Of a stretch of 64,000 bases of DNA, positions 1 to 11,100 are shown one piece after another. A program made the position numbers and the translations under genes. The stretch covers positions 20,979,001 to 21,043,000 of the forward strand of contig OX335645.2 of the NCBI GenBank assembly GCA_946894095.1. Direction: 5' to 3'. A model generated the notes under the pieces. It had not been told where the DNA came from and made no database searches. It saw only the letters and a list, made by a program, of their open reading frames with translations. The number at the start of each line of letters is the position of its first letter. Position 1 is the first letter of the stretch. The DNA is from Incurvaria masculella. Lineage: Eukaryota; Arthropoda; Insecta; Lepidoptera; Incurvariidae.

Positions 1-249
1 TTTTATGTAGCACAGCCAGCCTCAAAATCGAAAAAGGCCACCCATGCAAAACCCAACCACGCCCATAGATCCTATACGCAGATGCAAAAAAAAAAAGACC
101 AAAAAAAAAAACATAATTTATAGACCAGTGAAGTTTCTTTGCGGGTTCTTCTTCACTGGTTGATCGAATCCGCGGATCAATCAAATTGTGACATGACTTA
201 GTGTAGTTTTACTACCAGAAGTTGAATAAATAAATGAAATGAAATGAAA
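1..249 (+). mobile_element. Probable 3' tail of a non-LTR retrotransposon
   Basis: The segment ends in an A-rich run followed by reiterated TGAAA units (about 224-249), a typical 3' terminus of lepidopteran LINEs. No coding sequence is visible, so only the 3' UTR of an element truncated by the window edge is likely present. The family is not identified; the call rests on the tail alone. Confidence 0.35.
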
Positions 250-599
250 TCAACATATTAATCAAGTAAGTAGTTTGCAAGTTATAAGCCTGTAACCCCA
301 CCGGTCACCCCTCTAGTAATTTATATTGATGTACTCTGCTAATTTCCATGGTACATGCAGGAGGAGTCCACTTATAGTTTTGTTATAAATATTTAACCCC
401 CTCTGCTCATTCCTCTGGTAAGTTAGCGTGATTTTATGTAGTCTATAATGCCCAGATTTAGGCTAGACTTAGATACAAACCACTACTAAATCGGGTAATT
501 GGTGATCAATTCAATTGATTCAAATACAGGCTTAAATCAAAAAGAGGTACATCTAACTATCCATAATCATTCACGGTCAGTGGAGAGAACATTTCTGAT
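250..599. other. Non-coding stretch, nothing recognised
   Basis: AT-rich sequence without a supported gene, repeat family or splice-site pair. It separates two LINE fragments. Confidence 0.4.
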
Positions 600-2640
600 G
601 GAAAAACGATATGCAATCGCTTTAGCACCTTTTTCCAAAATGTTTTTCAGCAACTGCTGCAGTATATGATAATATTGATTTAGTTGAATGTAAAGATTTT
701 GATACAGGGTACATACATACATTAGAAATTAATCAAAATTTAGTCAATAATTTACTCAAAAAAATAGATGTAAATAAAGGGCCAGGCAGTGATATGGTGT
801 CACCGATATTTATCAGACGATGTGCTGACTCACTTACCATGCCAGTTACCATTATTTTTTCAAGATCGATTAGTGAGGGAAGGTTCCCGGAAAAGTGGAA
901 AGAAGCCCTCGTCATTCCGATCCATAAAAAAGGCTCAAAAACAAAAATAGATAACTACCGCGGCATCTCAATTCTCAGTATATTTGGAAAGTTGTTTGAA
1001 AAAATTGTATTTGATGCGATCTGCCCTACTGTAACTAAAGGAATCTCAGTTAATCAGCATGGTTTTATAAAGGGTAGGTCAACGACGACTAATCTCACTC
1101 AATTCACCAATTATATTTTAGACAGTATGGAAAGCGGTGGTCAGGTTGATGTGATCTATACGGATTTTGAGAAAGCTTTTGACCGTGTTGATCACATCAT
1201 CCTGATTAAGAAACTAAACCACTTAGGTATACATGGTGATTTGTTGAGATGGGTCGAGTCGTATTTGACGAACCGGTCGCAAGCTGTGGTAATGGGAGGG
1301 TTTAGGTCTAATTATATTAATATACCATCTGGCGTACCCCAGGGCTCGATCCTCGGACCATTGCTTTATAACGCCTATATCTGTGACATTGGTGCCTCTA
1401 TATCAAGATCAAATTTTCTGCTGTACGCGGATGACAAAAAAGTCATAAAAGTTATCAAGAAACTAGAAGATTGCAATGACCTACAATGCGATTTGAATCA
1501 ACTGTCTAGGTACTACAAGCGAAACAGAATTAATATCAATGCCAGTAAATGTTCAAAAATCACATTTACAAGAAGATTAAAACCCATACAATTCGGCTAC
1601 ACAATTAATAACATTCTAATCACACAGGTCACTTCAGTGAAAGATTTAGGTGTATTACTGGATTCAAAACTTCTATTTACAGATCACATCGACACCATAA
1701 CTGATAAGGCTTATAAAAACTTAGGATTTATCTTGCGAGTGGGCAAACATTTTTCAAATATTGAATGCTTGAGAACGCTTTACTATGCATACGTACGTAG
1801 CACTCTTGAGTACGCATCCACAATTTGGTCACCCCAGTACACAACTCATAAAGCACAAATTGAGATTATTCAACGTAAAATTATAAAGTTTCTAGATTTT
1901 AAGTCTAAACGCAGTTATAACTCATACACTGAGAGTTGTAACCACTACAACCTTCTAACCCTAGAAGAAAGACGACTACAGTTAGATATGGCATTTTTAT
2001 TTGACCTAGTCAACAGCAGTGTTGATTGCCCACAACTGATAGCTGAAATCAAGTATAATGCTCCAGTCCGCCGCACGCGTCATACTCACCTTTTCTATAC
2101 GCCACTAAAACGCACCAAATATGCTCAAAATTCAACAATAACACGATTAACTAACACTTATAATAATCATTTTAGTTCACAAGATATATTTACTTCAAGT
2201 AAAAATGTATTTAAAATTGCAATAAAAAAACAAATAATACTTAATAGACTAAAAGATACATTGGCAAAATTTCAATAACCTAATTTTTATCTTATACTAT
2301 GTGTCTCTAAACTTGTAACCTTTTACACAAACACACCCTCACACATACCCTCACACACCCTCTCACACCCTTCCTCACACACATACACATACACTTACAT
2401 TAGACAAGTAACACACAAAATCGCAATATAATTATACTGAAAACGAAACAACACACAGCACCTCGCACAGCACACGTCAACATGGCACACATCTTTATCT
2501 TTTTATAAGTAGTGGTACCCTGTAATTGGCTTTCATTTCTGTATTTAGTATTTAATGATCAATTGTTTAGTTTTTAAGCTGTTGGTGTACCTAAATAAAT
2601 AAAATAAAAAATAAAATAAAATAAATTTGATAAGTAATTA
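600..2640 (+). mobile_element. 5'-truncated Jockey-like LINE
   Basis: The element contains a reverse transcriptase reading frame, a CA-rich 3' UTR (about 2325-2400) and a terminal AATAA/AAATA-rich tail at about 2594-2630. The endonuclease half is missing, which is usual for a 5'-truncated insertion. The open frame extends upstream of the first ATG to about position 650, so the left boundary is approximate. Confidence 0.75.
794..2278 (+). CDS. Reverse transcriptase of a LINE (partial ORF2)
   Basis: This 494-residue open frame is the reverse transcriptase half of a non-LTR retrotransposon. Visible motifs in order are the NYRGISIL block (residues 54-61), DFEKAFDRVDH (about 124-134), the GVPQGS block (180-185) and the catalytic YADD (211-214). 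A thumb and C-terminal region of Jockey type follows, and the frame stops just before the 3' UTR. The same frame is open for about 45 codons upstream of the ATG, so that ATG is an internal methionine and not a true start. Unusually for a relic, the RT portion has no internal stop or frameshift, which suggests a fairly young copy. No endonuclease domain remains, so it cannot be autonomous. Confidence 0.85.
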   Translation: MVSPIFIRRCADSLTMPVTIIFSRSISEGRFPEKWKEALVIPIHKKGSKTKIDNYRGISILSIFGKLFEKIVFDAICPTVTKGISVNQHGFIKGRSTTTNLTQFTNYILDSMESGGQVDVIYTDFEKAFDRVDHIILIKKLNHLGIHGDLLRWVESYLTNRSQAVVMGGFRSNYINIPSGVPQGSILGPLLYNAYICDIGASISRSNFLLYADDKKVIKVIKKLEDCNDLQCDLNQLSRYYKRNRININASKCSKITFTRRLKPIQFGYTINNILITQVTSVKDLGVLLDSKLLFTDHIDTITDKAYKNLGFILRVGKHFSNIECLRTLYYAYVRSTLEYASTIWSPQYTTHKAQIEIIQRKIIKFLDFKSKRSYNSYTESCNHYNLLTLEERRLQLDMAFLFDLVNSSVDCPQLIAEIKYNAPVRRTRHTHLFYTPLKRTKYAQNSTITRLTNTYNNHFSSQDIFTSSKNVFKIAIKKQIILNRLKDTLAKFQ

Positions 2641-2804
2641 AACTTGATGCTAAGTAGCACTTAAATTGGGGGAAAAAATCGAGCCATAAGTAGGTGCAAT
2701 TATGTATCATCAAATTTGATCAGCCAAACAAATTGTCATCCCCTATATCACCCCATTCATAGCGACATTTAAATTGCATCGTTGTTATCCGTTTTTTTCA
2801 ATGT

Positions 2805-3112
2805 GGTGTAAAGAACCACCTGGCCGGCACGAGAGTGCTCATTGGAGCAGCATAACGCTGTCCCTCCGTCCCCTTTCTACCACAGCTCAAAGCGTAACAA
2901 GTAGGAAATTAAAATTTACTGTCGACATTCGGTAAACTATGGAATCGAATCCCTACCGAAATATTTCCCCCAAAATACAGCCTGAGGTCCTACCTCAGGC
3001 CGGCCGGCATGGTTTTTGCAGCCCTCGTGAAAGTTCGAAAACCCATAGGCATCGTCAGGCTCCGAGAGGTCCGGCGTATGCCATATGCCGCACCTAACAT
3101 AAAAAAAACATG
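2805..3112 (+). mobile_element. 3' fragment of the LINE family found intact at 44.9-48.5 kb
   Basis: The sequence matches the end of the LINE at 48130-48480 over several blocks, for example GCATAACGCTGTCCCTCCGT, GGTAAACTATGGAA and GCCATATGCCGC, and finishes in a short A tail. It is a dead, internally deleted copy of the terminal coding region and 3' UTR. Confidence 0.75.
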
Positions 3113-3125
3113 GAGAAATCAACAA

Positions 3126-3575
3126 ATTACAAAGTCTCCATTAGGTAGGTATCATTTGATCAGTCTGGTGGAGTGAACCCCCTTTGATGTAACTTAGTGT
3201 AGTTTGACTAAAGTAAAGGCGATAAAACTGACACTTCACCTTTTGCGAACGAAGCGACCGCTTTGCTGTGAAGTGGGGTAAAGGGAAGTAAGCAACGTAA
3301 AAAAGATCTAAATACTGGAACTATGCGTTTATTATGCAATACGTAAATTACAATCCACAACACTTGACATTAAATAAATGCATTGCGAGTTTACCTCACC
3401 GCACTCGCACAAACACATTGTGACCCCACACAACTCACGCACCTCCCCTCGCTCCAGCCCACTCCAGTGAACGTGTATTCGAGTTGGCAGCAACGGGGAA
3501 CAATACGCAAACACAGGGGACTTGGGAAAGACTGTGCCCTAGGAAACGTCTTAACAGGTTGTTTTTTTTTTAATG
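3126..3575. other. Non-coding stretch, nothing recognised
   Basis: No conserved protein frame, RNA gene or complete repeat is seen here. Short open frames on both strands overlap each other and show no family resemblance. Confidence 0.4.
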
Positions 3576-3579
3576 TTTT

Positions 3580-3915
3580 GAGTGGTCAGTCCGAGTTCTC
3601 ACCTAAATTGGCGTTTACGGAACTTCGAAGTTACGTAAAAACGTCAACCCCATACAGATGTTTACTACTTATTCTGTGGTTTTACTTCTTCTAGTCAAAC
3701 TCGGACTTGTGATTTGTATAAAAACGTGGAGTCGGTAAACGGCAACGTCGACATATTTACGCCGATGATGAGTAAGCTGTCAAATCAAACTCGGACTCGC
3801 AAATGTTAGTTCGCCTAACGCCCACTGCGCTTGCTCTTCAATTTCTCCATACATTTGGAAACGCCAGTCGATCGGTTTGCCGTAAATGCCAATTTAGGTG
3901 ACAGCTGGGACTACG
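3580..3915 (+). repeat. MITE with GTAGTCCCAGCTGTCAC-type inverted ends (copy 1)
   Basis: The right end reads GGTGACAGCTGGGACTAC, the reverse complement of the family's left end. The left end at about 3585-3612 is degraded but still reads CACCTAAATTGGCGTTTA. The interior matches the copy at 31833-32539. There is no coding capacity, so this is a non-autonomous DNA transposon remnant. Confidence 0.65.
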
Positions 3916-3924
3916 AGCTCAGTT

Positions 3925-4025
3925 ACATGGACGGCTAATACCACGACCACATTTGCTTTACAACCATGGTTTCATTGAACTGGATGTAAAACATGGACCA
4001 TTTTTCGTGGCCGCTTTGACCATGT
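3925..4025 (-). mobile_element. SINE body fragment
   Basis: Contains blocks of the local SINE body in minus orientation: ACATGGACGGCTAATACCAC, TTGAACTGGATG and GCCGCTTTGACCAT. Both the head and part of the tail are missing. Confidence 0.55.
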
Positions 4026-5174
4026 TTTCAATGGTGATTAAATTGCTAAACTAAATTTAATAATGTACAGTAATTAAGCACTCATGAAAAGTGAAATATG
4101 AATTGCCTACCACTTTTCTCAATCTGTAACCTTCCACCACCTTTCTTTAACCTGAACACACTGCATTTTCAGAACCGTGTAAATTAGATTTTGAAAATAC
4201 GGAGACACTTTTTTGCTCTTACAACCTCACCGTTCTACGTCGATTTTTTTCTAATAATGTTTTCAGATGTAGCAAAAATATATTTTTACACGATTACTTT
4301 TTCTAACTTATGTCTCTATTCACAATGCTGGTACCACTCCATAAGTTTAGCCAATTTTCATATTTATTTCGTAATATTTGTATGGTATTTGACAACTATG
4401 ACAGATTCTTAAGAGCAAGTTGCGTAAACTTTAGCCGCCGTGTTAAAATACGATATTGTTCCCCATTGATTAGTAAATATTTGATATTTTGGGATAGCTA
4501 GTTTAATCAAGACTAGAATGACAATAAACCAATTATATATAATAGAAGGTCAAACCAGTAGGCCATACATAAATAATTCAAATGTCCGTTTCCGCCTTTC
4601 TTATGCACTATTCTTTTTCACTATTCTTTTTCACTCGACTTTATGAATCAGCCTTAGAAGTTGCCTTAACTGTTTAATTAATGTTTGGAATATAATTTAT
4701 TTAGTCAAGCTGGTATTAACAGCTAATATGTTACATGGTCTGTGATATGGAGCCCTCCAATGTATTATGTAGAACTGAAGATATATTAAATCAAACGAAT
4801 GCGAGAGTTTCTTGCATCTGCATCGTAGGATATTGTTTGCCTGTTCGTACCGACCGATACTAACAGAGATGCAACAAGCCCTGAGCTTCCTGTGGACTAA
4901 TGTTTAACCGTTCTAAATTTGCTGCAAAAATGTTCTAGAGAATACAAGTGGCTATAATACTGTAAATATAAAAGCGTGTGACTCTAAGCTAATAAGATGC
5001 ATCAAGATAACATCGCAGTTTATAGGAGAAAATGTGAAAATGACTACACCATTACACAGGAACACCAGAAAACCTCATTTCCGAAACGCATAATATTTTT
5101 TATAAACAATTGATTTTGGTCACGCGTCACAGCCACAGTCGCATGGGCGGCGCGGGGGAGTTTGAAGGAGTTGG
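4026..5174. other. Downstream flank of ATP13A1, probable 3' UTR and intergenic DNA
   Basis: No second gene is visible. For the minus-strand ATP13A1 transcript, a TTTATT (AATAAA on the sense strand) lies at 4696-4701, about 475 bp past the stop codon, and could be its poly-A signal. This is a guess from sequence only. Confidence 0.35.
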
Positions 5175-8100
5175 CTACGCGCGGAGCGACGCGCTCTCGC
5201 CGAACAGCCAGAGGCAGGCGCGGTCAGCCGCGTACGCTAGCGCCATGTCTGCCACGAGTACTTGCACCAGGATTAACCGGAACTGCAAAAAGAGAACAGT
5301 TCCAATGAGTATTCACACATTTACTTGTATGGGAAAAATGGCAATGTTTGCAATCAGATTTGTATACAGTTGTTTTTATGAGACCGGATAAGGATGATTA
5401 ATATCACATCCAATGCCGCCAGAAACCAACACGCTGTATAGCAGGGGCTTATTTGCGCTGAAATCCTCCATGTACATTAAGGGAGATGACTCACTTTTAG
5501 CGGAAAGTGCATAACATCGAAATGGTTATTGTTGTTGTGCTTCAAACTTGTTTCCGCACTTCATTGTACGTGTCAAGAAGCTCGACCAGCCATCACTATC
5601 GAACTGGTATGACAGGTTGGGTAGTACGGTGGCCGCAAGCGCCACCCGACACCACCGCAATGCAGGTGCTTGCACGCGCGGAGACTCTCCATGGACACTA
5701 AGAGAGGTGACTCACATCGGGCGGGAAGTCCATGATCTCGAACTGGTATGACAGGTTGGGTAGTACGGTGGCCGCAAGCGCCACCCGACGCCACCGCAAT
5801 GCAGGTGCTTGCACGCGCGGAGACTCTCCATGGACACTAAGAGAGGTGACTCACATCGGGCGGGAAGTCCATGATCACGAACTGGTATGACAGGTTGGGT
5901 AGTAGGGTGGCCGCAAGCGCCACCCGACGCCACCGCAATGCAGGTGCTTGCACGCGCGGAGACTCTCCATGGACACTAAGAGAGGTGACTCACATCGGGC
6001 GGGAAGTCCATGATCTCGAACTGGTATGACAGGTTGGGTAGTACGGTGGCCGCAAGCGCCACCCGACGCCACCGCAATGCAGGTGCTTGCACGCGCGGAG
6101 ACTCTCCATGGACACTAAGAGAGGTGACTCACATCGGGCGGGAAGTCCACAATCTCGAACTGGTATGACATGTTGGGTAGTACGGTGGCCGCAAGCGCCA
6201 CCCGACGCCACCGCAATGCAGGTGCTTGCACGCGCGGAGACTCTCCATGGACACTAAGAGAGGTGACTCACATCGGGCGGGAAGTCCACGATCTCGAACT
6301 GGTATGACAGGTTGGGTAGTACAGTGGCCGCAAGCGCCACCCGACGCCACCGCAATGCAGGTCCTTGCACGCGCGGAGACTCTCCATGGACACTAAGAGA
6401 GGTGACTCACATCGGGCGGGAAGTCCACGATCTCGAACTGGTATGACAGGTTGGGTAGTACGGTGGCCGCAAGCGCCACCCGACGCCACCGCAATGCAGG
6501 TGCTTGCACGCGCGGAGACTCTCCATGGACACTAAGAGAGGTGACTCACATCGGGCGGGAAGTCCACGATCTCGAACTGGTATGACAGGTTGGGTAGTAC
6601 GGTGGCCGCAAGCGCCACCCGACGCCACCGCAATGCAGGTGCTTGCACGCGCGGAGACTCTCCATGGACACTAAGAGAGGTGACTCACATCGGGCGGGAA
6701 GTCCACGATCTCGAACTGGTATGACAGGTTGGGTAGTACGGTGGCCGCAAGCGCCACCCGACGCCACCGCAATGCAGGTGCTTGCACGCGCGGAGACTCT
6801 CCATGGACACTAAGAGAGGTGACTCACATCGGGCGGGAAGTCCACAATCTCGAACTGGTATGACATGTTGGGTAGTACGGTGGCCGCAAGCGCCACCTGA
6901 TGTCACCGCAATGCAGGTGCTTGCACGCGCGGAGACTCTCCATGGACACTAAGAGAGGTGACTCACATCGGGCGGGAAGTCCATGATCTCAAACTGGTAT
7001 GACAGGTTGGGTAGTACGGTGGCCGCAAGCGCCACCCGACGCCACCGCAATGCAGGTGCTTGCACGCGCGGAGACTCTCCATGGACACTAAGGGAGGTGA
7101 CTCACATCGGGCGGGAAGTCCACAATCTCGAACTGGTATGACATGTTGGGTAGTACGGTGGCCGCAAGCGCCACCCGATGTCACCGCAATGCAGGTGCTT
7201 GCACGCGCGGAGACTCTCCATGGACACTAAGAGAGGTGACTCACATCGGGCGGAAAGTCCACGATCTCGAACTGGTATGACAGGTTGGGCAGCACGCCAG
7301 CTGCCAGCGCCAGCACAGCGCCGCCCGATATCACCACGCTGTACAGCAGCGGTTTGTTCGCGCGGAGACCCTCCATAAATGGTTCACCCTGTGGACAATG
7401 TGCCATAGGTCATTTTGGTTGTGCAACTTAAAAAATTGTTAATATAAGGTACATATCCATGATCCAGTTTATGATTGCAATCGCATCTTGGTCAGAGAAG
7501 CAGGATGGATTGAAGGTTTTACAGATTTTATTTCATCTAGCCGGTAGACTCTGATTTGGCCGATATTGGCCGAGGAATCATGCCAAAACAAACTATAGTG
7601 TAAAGAGTACAGATAATGTAATTTGTCCAGTAATGCATCCAGATAGTTATAGATCTGCATAGGATAGAGTTCATAGGTGCTTCAGCAGAAACTGACTATT
7701 CATGCGATTTGAATGAGATAAAAATCGCAGCAGGGTAAGCACAAAACGAAGTTCTCTCAGTCGCTCCAAAGATCATTTACATAAAAACTAACAGAGTGTA
7801 ACAGATGACAGAACAGATTGCGGTAATCTTTAGCTTGTCAGTAAAAATTTCGAGAAATGATCCTCTAAAAGTCATCTGGTCATAGCAATTTACTGCTTCC
7901 CGAGCGAAGCAGGTCCGGGACGCTAGTAGGAAATAAAGCTGTTGAACGTTGATGTCAGTTAGTCAAAGCGAGTACTGAGAAGTAGCTTACGCGGTAATTA
8001 ATGGCGAAGGTGGATATCTGCAATGCCATGGAGATGATGTAGACGGTGCTATTGAGTAGGTCCGGAGCGAACTGCTGCTCCTCCTCGCCCTCAGCCACGT

Positions 8101-11100
8101 CCATGTCCAGGCGCGTCTTTGTGTTCCTGCACCGCCATTGACATTTTATGATTTACAACGGAGCTTCTCTAATTAATCTCGTCGAAAATTACAATTTCCA
8201 CATCAAAATTGTTGGGACATGGTTTTTTTTTTGCAACCTGACATGGATGGCTAATACCACACAACTACCATTATGATATTAGCCAAATACAAAACATTCG
8301 CTAAGAGATTCGGTGCCTTGCCAGGACCTTCCCTTTATGAGCACTGCTACACTGAACTGGATGGAAAACACAGAAAATGTTTCATTACCGCTTCTACCAT
8401 AGTTTCATCCAATGCGGTGGCACCTACCGGGCCGGGCATACCCCTACCATTTAGTAGGGGAAGGTGACCTACAGTTTCATATGGGTTGCAAACCATGGTA
8501 CAGCTTGCATTTAAAACTAAATGCAGTAATCCAACTCAGAAAGAGAAAAAAAGTGGTGCATGACCAAGACGAGGATTTGAACCCATAACCTCTCCCATGA
8601 AATGCAAATTCCCTAGCCCCTACACTACGAGCTGTATAAAATACAATAATGCCTAGTGCAATGCTACCACGTTGAGCTGCATGGAAAACTTTGAGGGGGT
8701 ATGTTTGTGTGTGCTTACCTGCCGGGCGACCGCGCCGTCGCTTCCTGCACCAGGTACACGAGGCACAGGAAGTGCACCGCGAACTGTGTCAGCACCGTCA
8801 TTATTGTGTACACGTTGAAGATGTTGGGCAGCGGCCGTTCGCGCGACAGCTTGCTCAGTGGCTGCAACACGTTAACAAGTCAGTTAAATATGTCACTTCT
8901 ATGGGGCTTTAAGTCAGTCAGCGTGTTTGCGTCCACTGCTGGACATACGCCTCTCCAGTTTTCCTCCAGTCCTCCCGGCCCTCAGTGGTACGGAACTACT
9001 GCTTTCCGGCGACGCACTTGATGTCGTCGTCCCACGTGGCGGGTGGTCTTCCCACACTCCATTTTCCTGTCCACGGCTGCCCGTGTAGGAGAAGGTTACT
9101 TCATCGGTCATCGTCTCTTCGAGCAATGCAGTGAGCCATGCTGGGAATTTTGCTACGGGATATGGTGCATAACATAGTCGATATTGGACACTGATTGACT
9201 AAGCTCAAGTGGCAATAGGCTGGTCAGGTCAGCTTTAAAGAACATAGATTTTCGTGAATCGAATTCTGGTTTTATGCTTTTCTCGTAAATGGTATTTTTT
9301 ATGCAGTCTGGCAATACATTCTTCCCTGTCACATGACCAGTGTGCTCTGTTCTTGCTGTTAGCCTGTTTTTATCCTCCATCATTTCTGTGAAACATCTAA
9401 TAAGATATATGTACAAATGCTTTCCCTTTCATTATTTATAAGTTAAATAAAGTAAGTAATTGATTGTGTGTACATTATAAGAGAGTTCCCAATTTCTCAG
9501 ATATTCATGGATTACCCAAAGTTATTTTCGCCCCAAGGGTGGACTGGAAGTAATTACTTTGCTATTATAACGTACTTAGGATTCATTAATGTATGCATTC
9601 ATCTATTTTATCGCCCTGACTAGTCCTAGACAAATAAAACGTATACGTATAAACCTTTTAAACTTTAGGACAAATGAAAAAGGATATCAAAATTTATTTT
9701 TTTGCGTAAAAATAAGAAGCCTAATTTTACCCAAGAATCTAAAGACCATAAAACAACAGTGGCACTTGTCTGCAGAAACCCTGAGGAAGTGGCAAGATAA
9801 TGCTAGTAAGAGTTCAATCGTCAAGGCCAACCTTGGACCTGGAGATGAAGAGGAAGCAAGAGGCGAGCAGGAGGCTCTGCAGCGTCGCCTGCCCGTCGCT
9901 GAACTTTATGCCATCGAGGTACAGAACCGACTGGCTGTACGCGAGGATCAGCGCGTTCAACGCAAGGATCTTGAACATCTGCAGCGTCGTGACGAGGGTG
10001 CAGCGGCCTTGCTTGATGATATGACATACTGGCAGAATAAAACATTCAAATAAGTTTCCGATGTATTATTTTGGTTAATGCAAAAGTAAAATAATACATA
10101 ATAGAATCAAAAATTAGAGGTAGTGGAGCAGAAACTGGCAGGCAGGCCCTAAAACGGCAGCATAAATCTCAACGCAACATTTGTGATGTGTGTATTCCGA
10201 CGCTTAAAAAGAATACAAATGGAACCACTGCACTTCTTCCCGTGCATGTCGTAAGAGGCGACTAAGGGCTTGGTCGTTCATGGTTCGAATTACATGTAAA
10301 ACTTTTCCTTACTTACCATGTGGAAGGGTTATTCCGACCAGTTTGGCACAATCATATTAATTGCACAATGGTTGAAGCGACAATGAAAATTGCCCGTGTT
10401 TTCCATCAAGCAAAATATAGCCATGCAATTTAAGGAAGGTACCCTGGCCGCAGCCACGTATACGGGGGAGGGGGGGGGGTAGTTGGGATTTATCCCACCC
10501 CGAAATCTGACTGAAAAAAAAAACGTTAACGTGACTAAATATGTAAAAAAAATACTTATATAATGTTTATATAAAATACTTATAAATAAATATAAAATAC
10601 TTATAAGTGTGTGACTAAACTACGGATGGTACTTCTTTAAGTTATTAAAAATTATAGTACAGTGATTACAGCGATTTGTACACAGTTCACATGGTTGTTT
10701 CAATGTTTGTCCCCCTCCGAACCAAAAGTCTGGATACGTGGCTGCTGGCCGGTTATCTGTTGCCCATGAGGTGTGTTGGGAAAATATCATGACAATAGGT
10801 GCAATATGAGCCATTCATGAGTTCGGTATGAGGCTGGACAGCTGAATGTCTGTATGTCGGGCCTGAGGGGAGGACACAACTGGGGACACTCACTGCAGAG
10901 TATGCTGGAGAGGCGGCTGGTGAAGGGCGCAGCCACGCTGGCATCGCCGAGTCGCACCAGCTGCACCTGCTCCTCCTCCTCGAGCCGCCGTATCGCCTTC
11001 TTGAGTCGCAGCCGGGCCTCGCGGTTGTGGTCGGGGTGCGAGCCGCGCGGCGCCGGCTCCGCGCGCTCCTCCGCGGGCGGCGCCTTCGGCGGACGCTCGG

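Noticed and set aside
5405..5475. Functional alternative last exon of ATP13A1
   Set aside because: There is no AG acceptor directly upstream, and the frame stops without the conserved final helix that the 5175-5282 exon supplies.
5573..7184. Repeated 73-residue open frames (MASGGACGH...) on the minus strand, which look like a repeat protein family
   Set aside because: They follow the 139-bp tandem units, cross unit boundaries, and are out of frame with the ATP13A1 exon from which the units derive.
5590..7244. CRISPR-like direct repeat array
   Set aside because: Units are contiguous 139-bp tandem copies without unique spacers, in an intron of an insect gene.
9589..10053. Plus-strand 154-residue open frame
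   Set aside because: Its right half is antisense to ATP13A1 exon 6, which matches the family residue by residue; the left half is intronic.
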